From: an uncultured Dyadobacter sp.
Lineage (GTDB): Bacteria; Bacteroidota; Bacteroidia; Cytophagales; Spirosomataceae
Assembly: GCF_946482605.1 (NCBI RefSeq)
Contig: NZ_CAMLSE010000019.1
Span: 102,588-166,587, forward strand
Reading direction: 5' to 3'
Length of the DNA: 64,000 nucleotides
This document shows positions 16,793 through 25,562 of the stretch, one piece after another (position 1 is the first letter of the stretch; every line of letters begins with the position of its first letter). Position numbers and translations under genes: made by a program. Under the pieces are notes generated by a model. That model had not been told where the DNA came from, searched no databases, and saw only the letters and a program-made list of their open reading frames with translations.

Positions 16793-17791
16793 TCAAATCC
16801 TCCCGAGCAAACTTTCACTAATCCGGGACACGGTTTCCTCAACCGACTGAAACTTAAAATTTAATGCATTTCTTATTTTGGCATTGTCATAGGTTATTTT
16901 CCGTGCGGCTGATTGGGCCGTTTCTCTGGTAATCAGAGGCTTGGTACCCAATAGCCAGGTTCTTACCGCCTCGATACGCCATATCACACCGGCCAATCCG
17001 GGCCCGACCTTCAGAGAAGGCCTTTTACGATTCATCTTGTCCGCTATGATATTGAACAAATTACGGTACGAAATGCTCCCCGCGCTGAGCAAAAAGCGTT
17101 CTCCGGTGATATCCGAGACGGTTAACCGGCATACGATTTCGGCCACATCCATCACGTCCACATAGTTGGCAATGCCCTCGGTATAAAATGGCTTTTCCCG
17201 ATATACGTACCTAAAAATCTGCGTGCTGCTCTTGTTCCAGTCACCCTCACCCAAAATTAGCGTCGGATTAACGATCACCGCATCCAAGCCCTCCGCAACA
17301 CCTCTCCACACTTCGAGCTCGGCGAGGTGTTTGGTCTTGGCATATTCAGAGTTTTCGGGTGAGTCTTCCCAGCGCTGTTCTTCATTCAACACGATGTTCT
17401 GGTCCTTCTGTTGTTTCCTCGAATCCGGTCTGCCTACCGCGGCGATGCTGCTCACATGACAGAGTTTTTTGATCCGGTGTTTCAGGCATACGTTCACCAC
17501 ATTCGCAGTTCCCTCTGCATTGACCTTATACATCATCTTCCGGTCACTGGGAACAAAAGACACCACAGCTGCCGTATGCACCACATAATCAACCCCTTCG
17601 ATGGCTTTTTCCAGTGACAGAATATCCAGTATATCTCCTTCTAACCAGGTCAGTTGCGCACTTTCATCGGCCAAAAGGCTCTTATCCGCTCCCGGGCGTG
17701 CCAATGCAAATACTTCATGATTTTCCGCCAAAAACTTTCTAGCTACTGCACTTCCAACGAGTCCCGTCGCACCGGTTATGAGAACTTTCAT
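16793..17791 (-). CDS. NAD-dependent epimerase/dehydratase (extended SDR)
   Basis: 332 residues from the ATG of MKVLITGATGLVGSAV. The Rossmann TGATGLVG motif, the catalytic Tyr-x3-Lys in SEYAKTKHLAE, VNPTLILG and a NYVDVMDVAE segment identify an extended short-chain dehydrogenase. It is close to the dihydroflavonol-reductase/HpnA-like group, which reduces or epimerises sugar nucleotides or other carbonyls with NAD(P). The substrate is not evident. It lies upstream of, and on the same strand as, the TPR gene. The 294-base gap on its far side, before metG, holds nothing I recognise. Confidence 0.85.
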   Translation of the reverse strand: MKVLITGATGLVGSAVARKFLAENHEVFALARPGADKSLLADESAQLTWLEGDILDILSLEKAIEGVDYVVHTAAVVSFVPSDRKMMYKVNAEGTANVVNVCLKHRIKKLCHVSSIAAVGRPDSRKQQKDQNIVLNEEQRWEDSPENSEYAKTKHLAELEVWRGVAEGLDAVIVNPTLILGEGDWNKSSTQIFRYVYREKPFYTEGIANYVDVMDVAEIVCRLTVSDITGERFLLSAGSISYRNLFNIIADKMNRKRPSLKVGPGLAGVIWRIEAVRTWLLGTKPLITRETAQSAARKITYDNAKIRNALNFKFQSVEETVSRISESLLGRI

Positions 17792-18084
17792 ATAAACGAA
17801 ACAAATTGTTCGGGTCAAAGTTCGGTTATTCAAACGGTTTAAGAAAGATAAAAAAGCATGCGTGCCGTAAGTCTCACTCCCGGATGTCGGCAGCCTCTAC
17901 CTACTATGGGCTACCCAACAAAATACACAAAGCCCTGATCAGCATTCGGGCATTCGCACAGTTTTAGATTTCCATTTGCCAAAAACACGCCATTGCAAGC
18001 CTTTTTACTAATTTTACGCTCCGGCTCGCACCGGGGAGCATCTCCGCTCCATTGATTGACCAATATTCAAATCCCTGAATTCAA

Positions 18085-20160
18085 ATGCCGATTTCAAATC
18101 CAAAAAGATATACCGTTACAGCGGCGCTGATTTACGCGAATGGCCCCATTCACATTGGCCATTTGGCCGGATGTTATGTACCGGCTGATATATACGTTCG
18201 CTACCTGCGTGCATCAGGCAAGGAAGTGGCCTTCATCAGCGGGACCGACGAACATGGCGTACCCATCACGATTCGCGCTAAAAAGGAAGGGTTGACCCCG
18301 CAGCAGGTCGTGGATAAATATTATGCGCAGATCGACGCTTCTTTTAAGGATCTGGGCATTTCTTTCGATATCTACTCGCGTACCAGCAAGTCCGTTCATC
18401 ATGAAACGTCCCGGGAAATTTTCAGGGATCTCTACGACAAGGAGGTTTTCATTGAAGAAACTACAGAACAGTATTATGACGAGACAGCGCAGCAGTTCCT
18501 GGCCGATCGTTACATCGTAGGTACATGTCCTGTGTGCGCGAACCCGAATGCATATGGGGATCAATGCGAGCGCTGCGGGTCGACACTCAGCCCGCTCGAA
18601 CTCAAAGACCCCCGTTCCACATTGTCGGGGGCGAAACCTGTTCTGAAAGCGACCAAGAACTGGTATCTGCCGCTCGATGCCATGCAGCCCGACATTGAAA
18701 AGTACGTAAACAGTCATCCCGAATGGAAGACCAATGTAGCAGGACAATGCCAGTCATGGCTCAAAGACGGACTAAAACCCCGTGCAATGACCCGCGATCT
18801 GGACTGGGGCATTAAAGTCCCCGTTGAAGATACCGATGGCAAAGTACTTTACGTGTGGTTCGAAGCGCCTATTGGCTATATTTCCGCCACCAAGGACTGG
18901 CTGATCCAGAAAAACGGTAATGAAGAAGGCTGGAAGAAATGGTGGCAGCCAAACCCCGAAGATTCCGGGGAGGAAACAAAGCTGGTCCATTTTATCGGCA
19001 AAGACAATATCGTGTTTCACTGCATTATTTTCCCGGCGATGTTAATGGCCGAGGGAAATTACATCCTGGCCGATAATGTCCCTGCTAACGAATTCATGAA
19101 CCTCGAAGGGGACAAAATCTCCACCTCACGTAACTGGGCTGTATGGCTTCACGAGTACCTGGAAGAACTTCCCGACAAGCAGGATGTTTTGCGGTATGTT
19201 CTGACAGCCAATGCACCGGAAACCAAAGACAGCGAATTTACCTGGAAAGATTTTCAGACAAGAAACAATAGCGAACTCGTCGGCATTTATGGTAATTTTA
19301 TCAACCGGGCCGTCGTCCTGACACAGAAATTCTGTGAAGGCTTGGTACCGGAGCGCGGAGAAATCCTCGAGATCGACCAGAATGCGCTGAACGAATTGGC
19401 TGCATTCCCGACGAGGATAGCGGATTCGATGGAAAATTACCGCTTTCGCGAAGCGCTGTCGCTCATCATGGATCTTGCCAGAACCGGAAACAAGTATCTG
19501 GCCGACACCCAGCCATGGCATGCCATCAAGACAGACCCGGCCCGTGTAAATACGATCCTCAACATTGCCCTGCAGATTTCTGCGACATTGTCCATTGTAT
19601 CGGAACCGGTTTTGCCTTTTACCGCAGCCAAGATCCAGGCGCAGCTCGGACTATCGGGTAAAAATTGGCAGGACGCAGGTAATGCCAACTTACTCCCGTC
19701 CGGGCAGATTGTTTCGGAAGGAAAGCTTCTATTTGAAAAAATCGAGGATCATGTGATTGAACGGCAGATTCAGAAACTTCACGATGCCAAGCGGCTGAAC
19801 GAACTTGAAGGAAAAGTGGTGGCGCCTGTTAAGGCTGAAATCCAATACGATGACTTCGCCAAAATGGATATCCGCGTCGCGACCATATTGGAAGCCGAGA
19901 ACGTTCCGAAGAGCAAAAAACTCCTCAAATTGCGCATAGATATTGGCTCCGAACAGCGCACTGTATTGAGTGGCATATCCGAGCATTTCAGCGCCGACGA
20001 AGTAATTGGAAAGAAAGTTTTATATCTGGCTAATCTGGCACCCCGCAAGATGATGGGAATGGAAAGCCATGGAATGATACTGATGGCCGAAGACCGCGAC
20101 GGCAGCCTGGCTTTCGTACAACCGGGCAAAGAAGTGTGGGACGGCGGTACTGTTAACTAG
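18085..20160 (+). CDS. metG: Methionine-tRNA ligase with C-terminal tRNA-binding domain
   Basis: 691 residues, the full long form. The class I signatures are HIGH at 23-26 and KISTS from Lys344. The zinc-binding insert has two Cys pairs, CPVC and CERCG (about 150-172). After the helical anticodon domain, an EMAP-II/Trbp111-like OB domain occupies about 590-691 ([20 protein letters not shown] to [11 protein letters not shown]). It charges initiator and elongator tRNA-Met in the cytoplasm. It forms a single-gene unit with its own terminator. I see no T-box, as expected outside Firmicutes. Confidence 0.98.
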   Translation: MPISNPKRYTVTAALIYANGPIHIGHLAGCYVPADIYVRYLRASGKEVAFISGTDEHGVPITIRAKKEGLTPQQVVDKYYAQIDASFKDLGISFDIYSRTSKSVHHETSREIFRDLYDKEVFIEETTEQYYDETAQQFLADRYIVGTCPVCANPNAYGDQCERCGSTLSPLELKDPRSTLSGAKPVLKATKNWYLPLDAMQPDIEKYVNSHPEWKTNVAGQCQSWLKDGLKPRAMTRDLDWGIKVPVEDTDGKVLYVWFEAPIGYISATKDWLIQKNGNEEGWKKWWQPNPEDSGEETKLVHFIGKDNIVFHCIIFPAMLMAEGNYILADNVPANEFMNLEGDKISTSRNWAVWLHEYLEELPDKQDVLRYVLTANAPETKDSEFTWKDFQTRNNSELVGIYGNFINRAVVLTQKFCEGLVPERGEILEIDQNALNELAAFPTRIADSMENYRFREALSLIMDLARTGNKYLADTQPWHAIKTDPARVNTILNIALQISATLSIVSEPVLPFTAAKIQAQLGLSGKNWQDAGNANLLPSGQIVSEGKLLFEKIEDHVIERQIQKLHDAKRLNELEGKVVAPVKAEIQYDDFAKMDIRVATILEAENVPKSKKLLKLRIDIGSEQRTVLSGISEHFSADEVIGKKVLYLANLAPRKMMGMESHGMILMAEDRDGSLAFVQPGKEVWDGGTVN

Positions 20161-20173
20161 CAGTTGGCCACCC

Positions 20174-20218
20174 GGCTCTGCAAAGGTTTCAAAACCGCTG
20201 CAGAGCCCTTTTTTCTTT
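20174..20218 (+). terminator. Terminator after metG
   Basis: Nine-base stem GGCTCTGCA/TGCAGAGCC, then a run rich in T (CTTTTTTCTTT), 14 bases after the metG stop. Confidence 0.88.
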
Positions 20219-20546
20219 ATTGGAATTCCTTCCGGACCTGGTCATAAATAGAATTGACACGCTCGACAAGGATCTGACATTCTTTATCGCTCAGATGATC
20301 GATCGTGTTGCTTACTGCATTGGATACCACACGACCTTCTTCGTTCACCTTTGCACCCTTCTGTTTCACGATGGCCAGAATGCGCTCCCACTCCTCGACA
20401 AGTCCATCCGAAAAGTACCTGGGCTCGATAATATTGAAGTAGGCTGACTGCGATTTCAGCTTCTGCCGGAGTTTCGCCGGGTCGCCACTGAGTTCGCCGA
20501 CGAGTTTGGTAAGTTCTATAAAAGCAAAAATATTCGACTTTTTCAT
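20217..20546 (-). CDS. Hypothetical small cytoplasmic protein
   Basis: 109 residues from the ATG of MKKSNIFAFIELTKLVGEL; the frame runs 26 codons further upstream, but with a hydrophobic low-quality extension. It is predicted all-alpha and charged, with no signal peptide or known motif. I do not recognise the family. It converges on metG, its stop abutting the metG terminator, and it is followed upstream by a 256-base gap before the hsp20 gene. Codon use looks like the neighbours', so it is probably a real gene. Confidence 0.6.
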   Translation of the reverse strand: MKKSNIFAFIELTKLVGELSGDPAKLRQKLKSQSAYFNIIEPRYFSDGLVEEWERILAIVKQKGAKVNEEGRVVSNAVSNTIDHLSDKECQILVERVNSIYDQVRKEFQ

Positions 20547-20749
20547 AACGTTGAGATTGAAGAGCAACAAGGATTTGCTATGCAAGATAATGATATGAAA
20601 CTCCTTTTTCGACATCAGAGCCAATCTTTACTCAATCTTAATGCATTCTATTGGAAGGATACAAGACTATATATAATTATTACCACACCCTCGCAGCACC
20701 ACATTTTTTCCCGGATTCTGAATTCCTGTTTCTTACCTGAAAATCACAA

Positions 20750-20782
20750 AAAAAGGGCCTGACCGCATTCGCGGCCAGGCCC
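20750..20782 (-). terminator. Terminator after hsp20
   Basis: A 12-base stem with one mismatch (GGGCCTGACCGC pairing with GCGGCCAGGCCC, 4-base loop). On the minus strand it is followed by a run of seven T, 20 bases after the hsp20 stop. Confidence 0.85.
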
Positions 20783-20801
20783 TGTAATGTACTTGATTGT
20801 A

Positions 20802-21224
20802 CTACCAGCGTTCGATCTCGACCTTGCGATGGTAGTCTCCCTGCTCATCTCCGAATGGGAGAAAAAGCACCAGGTGACGAAGTGTATCGTCATACTTAGC
20901 TGAAATATTATCTATGTCAACTCCTTCAGGGATAACGAAGGTATTGATGAAACGGATTGTCTTCCACTGCTCTTCATCGGACAAATTCTCCTGTGAAAAT
21001 ATCGGCAACAGATGAAAAAGTTTAAGATTATTGGAATTTCTCTTTCCTTTCACAACCTCCAATTGCAGATCCTCAACTTCGATGCCTGGAATTTTCACAA
21101 CTACTTCAAAACCGTCCGATCCTTTATCAAGCTTTATAGCGGGCTCACTCATTCCACCGTTCACAGTGTTGATGAAATCTATATTCATCAACATCTCCCG
21201 TGGTATTTTCAGTTTGCTTTCCAT
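20802..21224 (-). CDS. Small heat-shock protein, Hsp20/alpha-crystallin family
   Basis: 140 residues. The alpha-crystallin domain covers about 28-140: PAIKLDKGSDGFEVVVKIPGI is the first strand pair, FVIPEGVDIDNISAKYDDTLRHLVLFLP the closing block typical of Hsp20 (usual form A-x-x-x-x-G-x-L-x-x-x-x-P). The conserved Gly of that block appears replaced by DTLRH, so this is a divergent member. It would hold unfolding proteins in the cytoplasm under stress. Upstream, a minus-strand CAAAATTA block at 21411-21418 reads TAATTTTG and could be its -7 element with a long leader. Confidence 0.75.
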   Translation of the reverse strand: MESKLKIPREMLMNIDFINTVNGGMSEPAIKLDKGSDGFEVVVKIPGIEVEDLQLEVVKGKRNSNNLKLFHLLPIFSQENLSDEEQWKTIRFINTFVIPEGVDIDNISAKYDDTLRHLVLFLPFGDEQGDYHRKVEIERW

Positions 21225-21474
21225 AGCTATCGCGTTTTAGGTTCACAAGTTTTATCTATTAACGAAAAACTGCGTGCCAAAGATCGCGTTCCGGCAAAAA
21301 TCTGAGAATACCGGATCTGAACAAACCAACACACTCTTTGATTATCAGTACTTTAATTCAAATACACCACAATCGGAATCATAAATATATTTGAGCGACC
21401 TGTATAATGCCAAAATTACAGTAAAGCACTTCACAGCACGCCATTATGGCGTATTCTCCCACAAAAGGCCGCAC

Positions 21475-21750
21475 TCAACGATCCGAATGTCCCAAATCTT
21501 TCGTCGGAGCAATTACGTCTCTGACCCTCTGTTTGATTTCCTTGGGCTCAGGAAAGCGGCCTTCCTTCTTCCTGTCCCACAAAACCTGCCCGTTGATACA
21601 GATTAAATACCTGCCGGCCACTTCGGACGGCCTCAGCTGCAAGGCATGCACATCGTCGGTGAAGGTTGTAAGTAGCTCCTGCGCCATCCAGGCTGCCCGC
21701 AATAGCCAGCCGCATTTGGGGCAATATTCGATTTCTACGGTTGGTTTCAT
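21475..21750 (-). CDS. SelW/Rdx-family selenoprotein-like protein (Cys form)
   Basis: 91 residues from the ATG of MKPTVEIEYCPKCGW. The CxxC motif (Cys10, Cys13) sits in a thioredoxin-like fold of the SelT/SelW/SelH (Rdx) family; here the second position is Cys rather than selenocysteine. The conserved GRYLICINGQVLWDRKKEGRFPE segment matches the family's end. A thiol redox role is assumed for the family but poorly known. It has no close partner on its strand: a terminator for an upstream minus-strand transcript lies 50 bases before its start. Confidence 0.85.
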   Translation of the reverse strand: MKPTVEIEYCPKCGWLLRAAWMAQELLTTFTDDVHALQLRPSEVAGRYLICINGQVLWDRKKEGRFPEPKEIKQRVRDVIAPTKDLGHSDR

Positions 21751-21799
21751 TGCAAGTGATTTGATACACTGCAAAAATCATCAACGAAAGAAACAAATC

Positions 21800-21833
21800 A
21801 AAAAAAGCCGCGGAGGACATCCCCCGCGGCTTT
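21800..21833 (-). terminator. Minus-strand terminator, probably of a small RNA
   Basis: Ten-base stem (AAAGCCGCGG with CCGCGGCTTT) around a 10-base loop, with seven T following on the minus strand. No minus-strand protein gene lies upstream within 2 kb, so it most likely ends the structured RNA candidate at 21864-21972. Confidence 0.75.
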
Positions 21834-21863
21834 CGATCATAACCTAACCCTTTAATCTGATGA

Positions 21864-21972
21864 GAAAGCTTGTAGAAGTCTTCCCTAACGCTTTACAAAT
21901 GTACAGTGCTCAACCAAAGTGTTTTAGAGTGAAAATCCCTGATTTTAAGGCCAGGTAAGGCTACAAGCTTTC
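21864..21972 (-). ncRNA. Candidate structured small RNA (6S-Flavo-like size)
   Basis: A 410-base gap between genes holds a perfect 12-base inverted repeat (GAAAGCTTGTAG at 21864 and its complement at 21961) enclosing 85 bases. Inside lies a second hairpin, AAAATC-loop-GATTTT. On the minus strand, 31 bases after the structure, comes a strong terminator. The total of about 110 bases fits the 6S-Flavo RNA class of Bacteroidota, a 6S-like long hairpin thought to bind RNA polymerase, but I cannot score it against that model. The minus strand is chosen because of the terminator. It could instead be a regulatory leader. Confidence 0.45.
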
Positions 21973-21995
21973 GCCGGTATTTCTCCTTACGCTCT

Positions 21996-22013
21996 ACACG
22001 TAATTTTACGTGT
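21996..22013. repeat. AT-rich palindrome ACACGTAA-TT-TTACGTGT
   Basis: A perfect 8-base inverted repeat with a 2-base spacer, followed on the plus strand by TTTT. It may be an operator between the small RNA and the gene at 22160, or a weak plus-strand hairpin. Confidence 0.5.
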
Positions 22014-22159
22014 TTTTACCGGACACATCTCACTTTCGATTGACATTCAAGCAGTTACCAAATAACCGTTAAATCAATTCAGGTCGGTTACTTTGCCTAT
22101 GGATTCCTGCCGGTTTACATTTACCTTTAATTGTTAAACCATAACTTTTCACGTAAATC

Positions 22160-22564
22160 ATGCCAAAATACGACGGAACAGAAGGTAAGCTCATCTCGGC
22201 AAGAGATGCCAAATTATTGACTTCAAGTCATCAAAACGTCAGGGAGCAAATCGTCAAGGACGGAAGAAATTATGTAGAAGCTGAATTTTTCGGACTGGAA
22301 ACGTTCAACAGACTCTTGAAGGAATGCGGTGGTGATCCGGTGGGATTCAGGGTTTATTACGGCCTGAGAGAAGAAAATCATGATGGAGAACGTCCGGTCG
22401 TGACGAGTGATGGTAAGGGTAAAACGACCCCACGGCTGATCATCGTCCCTGTTGATGCCAATGGTACAGACCTTTCGGGTATCGTGCATGTGGGCGGACA
22501 CAAAGATATGCCTGCGCAAGGACAGGCTATGGTCGATGGTCCAATTTGCCCGCGTCTTTGCTAA
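22160..22564 (+). CDS. Small hypothetical protein of a signalling cluster
   Basis: 134 residues, no signal peptide, not recognised. The sequence is mixed alpha/beta with a conserved-looking middle (YVEAEFFGLETFNRLL, GFRVYYGL) and a Gly-rich end closing with two Cys in CPRLC. It starts the plus-strand run at 22160-24796: its stop is 12 bases before a membrane protein that overlaps a histidine kinase gene, followed by the response regulator. The arrangement suggests a sensor input or accessory of that kinase, but nothing in the sequence shows a ligand. Confidence 0.6.
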   Translation: MPKYDGTEGKLISARDAKLLTSSHQNVREQIVKDGRNYVEAEFFGLETFNRLLKECGGDPVGFRVYYGLREENHDGERPVVTSDGKGKTTPRLIIVPVDANGTDLSGIVHVGGHKDMPAQGQAMVDGPICPRLC

Positions 22565-22576
22565 CATTCAAAACAA

Positions 22577-23278
22577 TTGCCGATGCTCGAGATTTACTTC
22601 TCCTATATCAAAAGGCAGCCGGTCGTCAGCGCACCCGTTTTTCTAACACTGCTGCCTATTTTTTTGATATGGCGAAAGAAAGCATACCACGATCAGGTAT
22701 TTTTAGTTTTACTGATTTATCTCATTTTGAAGTTCGGCGTCGACTTTGTAATGTTCGATTGGGCTTCCAGAAAAAAAAATACAGTTCTTTTATACAATCT
22801 AAGCATTCCGGTAAGGTATGTTCTGACGAGTTGGATGTACTATTACAAACTGGACTTTAAAATCCAGAAAATCTGGCTCATTATTAGTTTACCGGTTTTT
22901 GTGGGTTTTTCGGTCTGGGATATCATACAGACAAACCCAACGATGTGGGATTTACATAACCACAGCATGGTACTGTATTCGACGACAGTTGAAAGTCTTC
23001 TGATGCTCTTCTGGATCCTGTTATATTTCTATAATACCATCCGCACACTAAAAATCCCGAACCTGCTGAACTACCCGTTTTTTTGGATATGTTCGGGATT
23101 ACTTTTATATTATTCCAGCTTCCTGTTCATTGCTCCCGTGTTGCATTATGCCTCCAAATGGGAACAGTGGATGGAAATTGGCTTTCTCTACTATATTCCC
23201 TATGTTTTTGAAAGCGTGAGTATAATCCTTTTCAGCATTGGCATCTCGCAATATTCTGACAGATCTTATGCAAAATAA
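22577..23278 (+). CDS. Multi-span membrane protein next to histidine kinase
   Basis: 233 residues with about seven hydrophobic spans (for example VFLTLLPIFLIW, VFLVLLIYLILKFGVDF, IWLIISLPVFVGFSV, LFSIGISQY) and short loops. There is no known motif. Its last 11 bases overlap the start of the histidine kinase, so the two are translationally linked and probably form one sensory unit: a membrane receptor module split from its kinase, similar in shape to 7TM sensor domains. Function inferred from context only. Confidence 0.65.
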   Translation: MPMLEIYFSYIKRQPVVSAPVFLTLLPIFLIWRKKAYHDQVFLVLLIYLILKFGVDFVMFDWASRKKNTVLLYNLSIPVRYVLTSWMYYYKLDFKIQKIWLIISLPVFVGFSVWDIIQTNPTMWDLHNHSMVLYSTTVESLLMLFWILLYFYNTIRTLKIPNLLNYPFFWICSGLLLYYSSFLFIAPVLHYASKWEQWMEIGFLYYIPYVFESVSIILFSIGISQYSDRSYAK

Positions 23279-24131
23279 TGACGAACTAAAACTGGTATTG
23301 CTTATCGCATCCATCGCAATGCTGATGATGGCATTTTTTGTCATCACTTTTGTGATGTATTACCAGAAAAAGCGGTTCGAGGAAGAAAAGAAAATCAACG
23401 ACATCGAGAAAAATTACAATCGCCTGCTGCTGGACACGGCGCTCAATTCAGAAGAAACGGAGCGTCGTCGCATTGCACAGGATCTTCATGACGACATCGG
23501 CACGATGCTCTCTCTCACCAAATTAAGCCTTAACCAACTAAGTAAACTGGTCGCAAAATCGGGTGATGAGAAAGAAGATACGATCATGAAAAAATCCCAG
23601 TCACTCGTGGAAGAGACAATTCTTCACGTACGGCGCATTACGCGTGACCTCGTTCCCACAACCTTGGAGAGGTTTGGTCTGATGGAAGCTATCGAGGAGT
23701 TCATACACAAGCTGGAAGAGGACAGCTCACTGATCATTTCCTTTCAATCCAATACCGAAGAATTTCCCCGCCAGGGCCAGAAGCTCGAACTTACGCTCTA
23801 CCGCATTATGCAGGAACTCGTTAACAATGCGATTAAGCACGCGAACTGCACAAAAATCGATATTTCGCTGGAAATCGACGAAGAAATCATAGGTTTGCGG
23901 GTTACCGACAATGGCGTTGGCTTCGACCCGGAAAAAATCAAGGAAAGTAACCTGGCCGGACTCGGCCTTTTGGGAATCGAAAGCCGATTGGCTATCGTGA
24001 ATGGAACAGTCCAGTATGAGCAACCTGCAAGGGGCGGTTCCAGTGCCATTGCGAGGATACCGGTCAACCCGGCATCCGGTAATAAACCTGAACCATTACA
24101 TCCATTCCGCCGGGAACGAGTGAATATTTAA
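23268..24131 (+). CDS. Membrane histidine kinase, NarL-type (HisKA_3)
   Basis: 287 residues from the ATG of MQNNDELKLVLLIAS. One span (9-31) and a short coiled linker precede the HisKA_3 dimerisation helix with His74 in RRRIAQDLHDDIG, then a HATPase_c domain with the N box MQELVNNAIKHA, G1 DNGVGFD and G2 GLGLLGIESR. There is no sensor domain of its own, so signal detection must come from the overlapping upstream membrane protein or another partner. It pairs with the LuxR-type regulator whose start lies five bases after its stop. Confidence 0.93.
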   Translation: MQNNDELKLVLLIASIAMLMMAFFVITFVMYYQKKRFEEEKKINDIEKNYNRLLLDTALNSEETERRRIAQDLHDDIGTMLSLTKLSLNQLSKLVAKSGDEKEDTIMKKSQSLVEETILHVRRITRDLVPTTLERFGLMEAIEEFIHKLEEDSSLIISFQSNTEEFPRQGQKLELTLYRIMQELVNNAIKHANCTKIDISLEIDEEIIGLRVTDNGVGFDPEKIKESNLAGLGLLGIESRLAIVNGTVQYEQPARGGSSAIARIPVNPASGNKPEPLHPFRRERVNI

Positions 24132-24136
24132 ATGCT

Positions 24137-24796
24137 ATGGCAACCCTTAAACTAGGAATCGCAGACGATCACGAATTGTTCAGAAAGGGGTTCATCTCCA
24201 TGCTGAGCGGCATTCCTGATTTCGAATTCATACTGGAAGCTGCAAACGGCCAGGAATTGCTGGACCGCCTGCCGGCCAATACACCCGATATTGTATTTAT
24301 GGATCTCCAGATGCCCGTCATGGACGGAATTCAAGCTACCGAAGCCGCATTCGAACGTTTTCCGAATATCAAGGTCATCGTCGTATCGATGTATAATGAA
24401 GACCGCTTCGTGATCCACATGCTTGAAAAGGGAGTTCAGGGCTATCTGCTCAAAGATACCAGTCCCGACGAAGTAGAAAAGGCGATCCGCCGGGTGCATG
24501 AGGAGGGATTTTACTACAATGACTTCGTTTCCAAAGCGATGCACCGCAAAATGGTCAACCGCCAGGTCAACAAGCATCCGTTCTTTCCCAACGCCTGTAA
24601 TGTGGCACTTTCGTCACGGGAGAAGGAAGTACTCCAGTTAATTTGTGACGGTCTTTCCACGACTGAAATTGGAGACAAGCTCTTTATCAGCGTGAGGACG
24701 GTAGAGGGGCACCGGCTCCGGGTATTGGAAAAAACGGGCACGAAAAGCACGGCAGCAGCGGTCGCTTTCGCCTACAAGAACCAGCTTCTCAGCTAA
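24137..24796 (+). CDS. NarL/FixJ-type response regulator
   Basis: 219 residues. Receiver domain at 1-125: acidic pair Asp10/Asp11, phospho-acceptor Asp56 in FMDLQMP, Lys in LLKDTSP. The LuxR-type helix-turn-helix is near 150-215 (LSSREKEVLQLICDGLSTTEIGDKLFISVRTVEGHR). Phosphorylation by the adjacent HisKA_3 kinase should allow dimerisation and DNA binding. It is the last gene of the signalling unit. The palindrome at 21996-22013 upstream of the cluster is one possible target, which is speculation. Confidence 0.95.
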   Translation: MATLKLGIADDHELFRKGFISMLSGIPDFEFILEAANGQELLDRLPANTPDIVFMDLQMPVMDGIQATEAAFERFPNIKVIVVSMYNEDRFVIHMLEKGVQGYLLKDTSPDEVEKAIRRVHEEGFYYNDFVSKAMHRKMVNRQVNKHPFFPNACNVALSSREKEVLQLICDGLSTTEIGDKLFISVRTVEGHRLRVLEKTGTKSTAAAVAFAYKNQLLS

Positions 24797-24874
24797 ACTT
24801 TCAGCTTTACCACTTTCTGGTGGAAACCTCTCGGATTTGTACTATATTTCCCGGAGTCATTCCGATATGTAGCT

Positions 24875-25555
24875 ATGAAAGTCCTTATTGTCTGTACCAA
24901 CCACAGTGCCTACCCGACCAAAACCAATAAAACCGGCTTGTGGTTGAGCGAACTCACCCATTTTTATGACGTGATGGCAAAAAGGCGGATCCTGATGGAC
25001 ATTGTAAGCCCTTTGGGCGGGGCCGTACCCATCGACGAAAGAAGCCTTGACTTGAAAGACGAATGCAATGCACGGTATTGGGGAGATGCTACTTTTCAGA
25101 ACAAACTTCAGACCTCACTTAAACCTTCCCAGGTTGACCCCGCTGACTACCGCCTGATATACTTCGCAGGCGGCCATGGCGCCATGTGGGACTTACCTGA
25201 AAATACAGAACTACAAGAGATCGTCAGGCGCATCTACGAAAGGAACGGAACTATTACCGCGGTTTCTCACGGGGTGTGCGGATTACTGAACATCAGGCTG
25301 TCCGACGGGTCGCTGCTGATACAAGACAAGTATCTGACAGGCTATTCCAATGTGGAGGAAGCGCTGGTCAGCTTTGTCAGCGAAGTTCCTTTTTACCTAG
25401 AAGACCGACTAAAGGAGCAGGGAGTACACTACACCAAGGCAATGATCCCCTTTGTCGAATTTATTGAGATGGATGAACGTCTCATCACGGGCCAAAATCC
25501 ACATTCCGCCCGGAAAGTGGCCTCAAAGGCATTGGAAGAGCTTTTTGAAAAGTAA
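24875..25555 (+). CDS. DJ-1/PfpI-family protein, Hsp31-like
   Basis: 226 residues, the length of the class I glutamine amidotransferase-like Hsp31/YDR533C branch. The nucleophile elbow AVSHGVCGLLN carries Cys135. The N-terminal block SAYPTKTNKTGLWLSELTHFY supplies the conserved Glu, and FAGGHGAMWDLPEN follows. Members act as glyoxalase III, holdase chaperones or deglycase-like enzymes; which applies here is open. It stands alone after the response regulator (78-base gap) and converges on rfbC with seven bases between stops. Confidence 0.9.
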   Translation: MKVLIVCTNHSAYPTKTNKTGLWLSELTHFYDVMAKRRILMDIVSPLGGAVPIDERSLDLKDECNARYWGDATFQNKLQTSLKPSQVDPADYRLIYFAGGHGAMWDLPENTELQEIVRRIYERNGTITAVSHGVCGLLNIRLSDGSLLIQDKYLTGYSNVEEALVSFVSEVPFYLEDRLKEQGVHYTKAMIPFVEFIEMDERLITGQNPHSARKVASKALEELFEK

Positions 25556-25562
25556 GTAAGCC

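Noticed and set aside
17792..18084. The 293-base gap before metG, checked for a riboswitch, T-box or tRNA
   Set aside because: No cloverleaf, strong stem or known leader motif could be made out; I report nothing there.
21386..21393. TATATTTG, a good plus-strand -7 match
   Set aside because: No plus-strand gene follows before 22160 and no -33 partner is seen; probably chance in an AT-rich gap.
21860..21958. A 32-codon plus-strand frame (MRKLVEVFP...) in the gap before 22160
   Set aside because: It coincides with the stem of the structured RNA candidate and has no support beyond being open; too short to call a gene.
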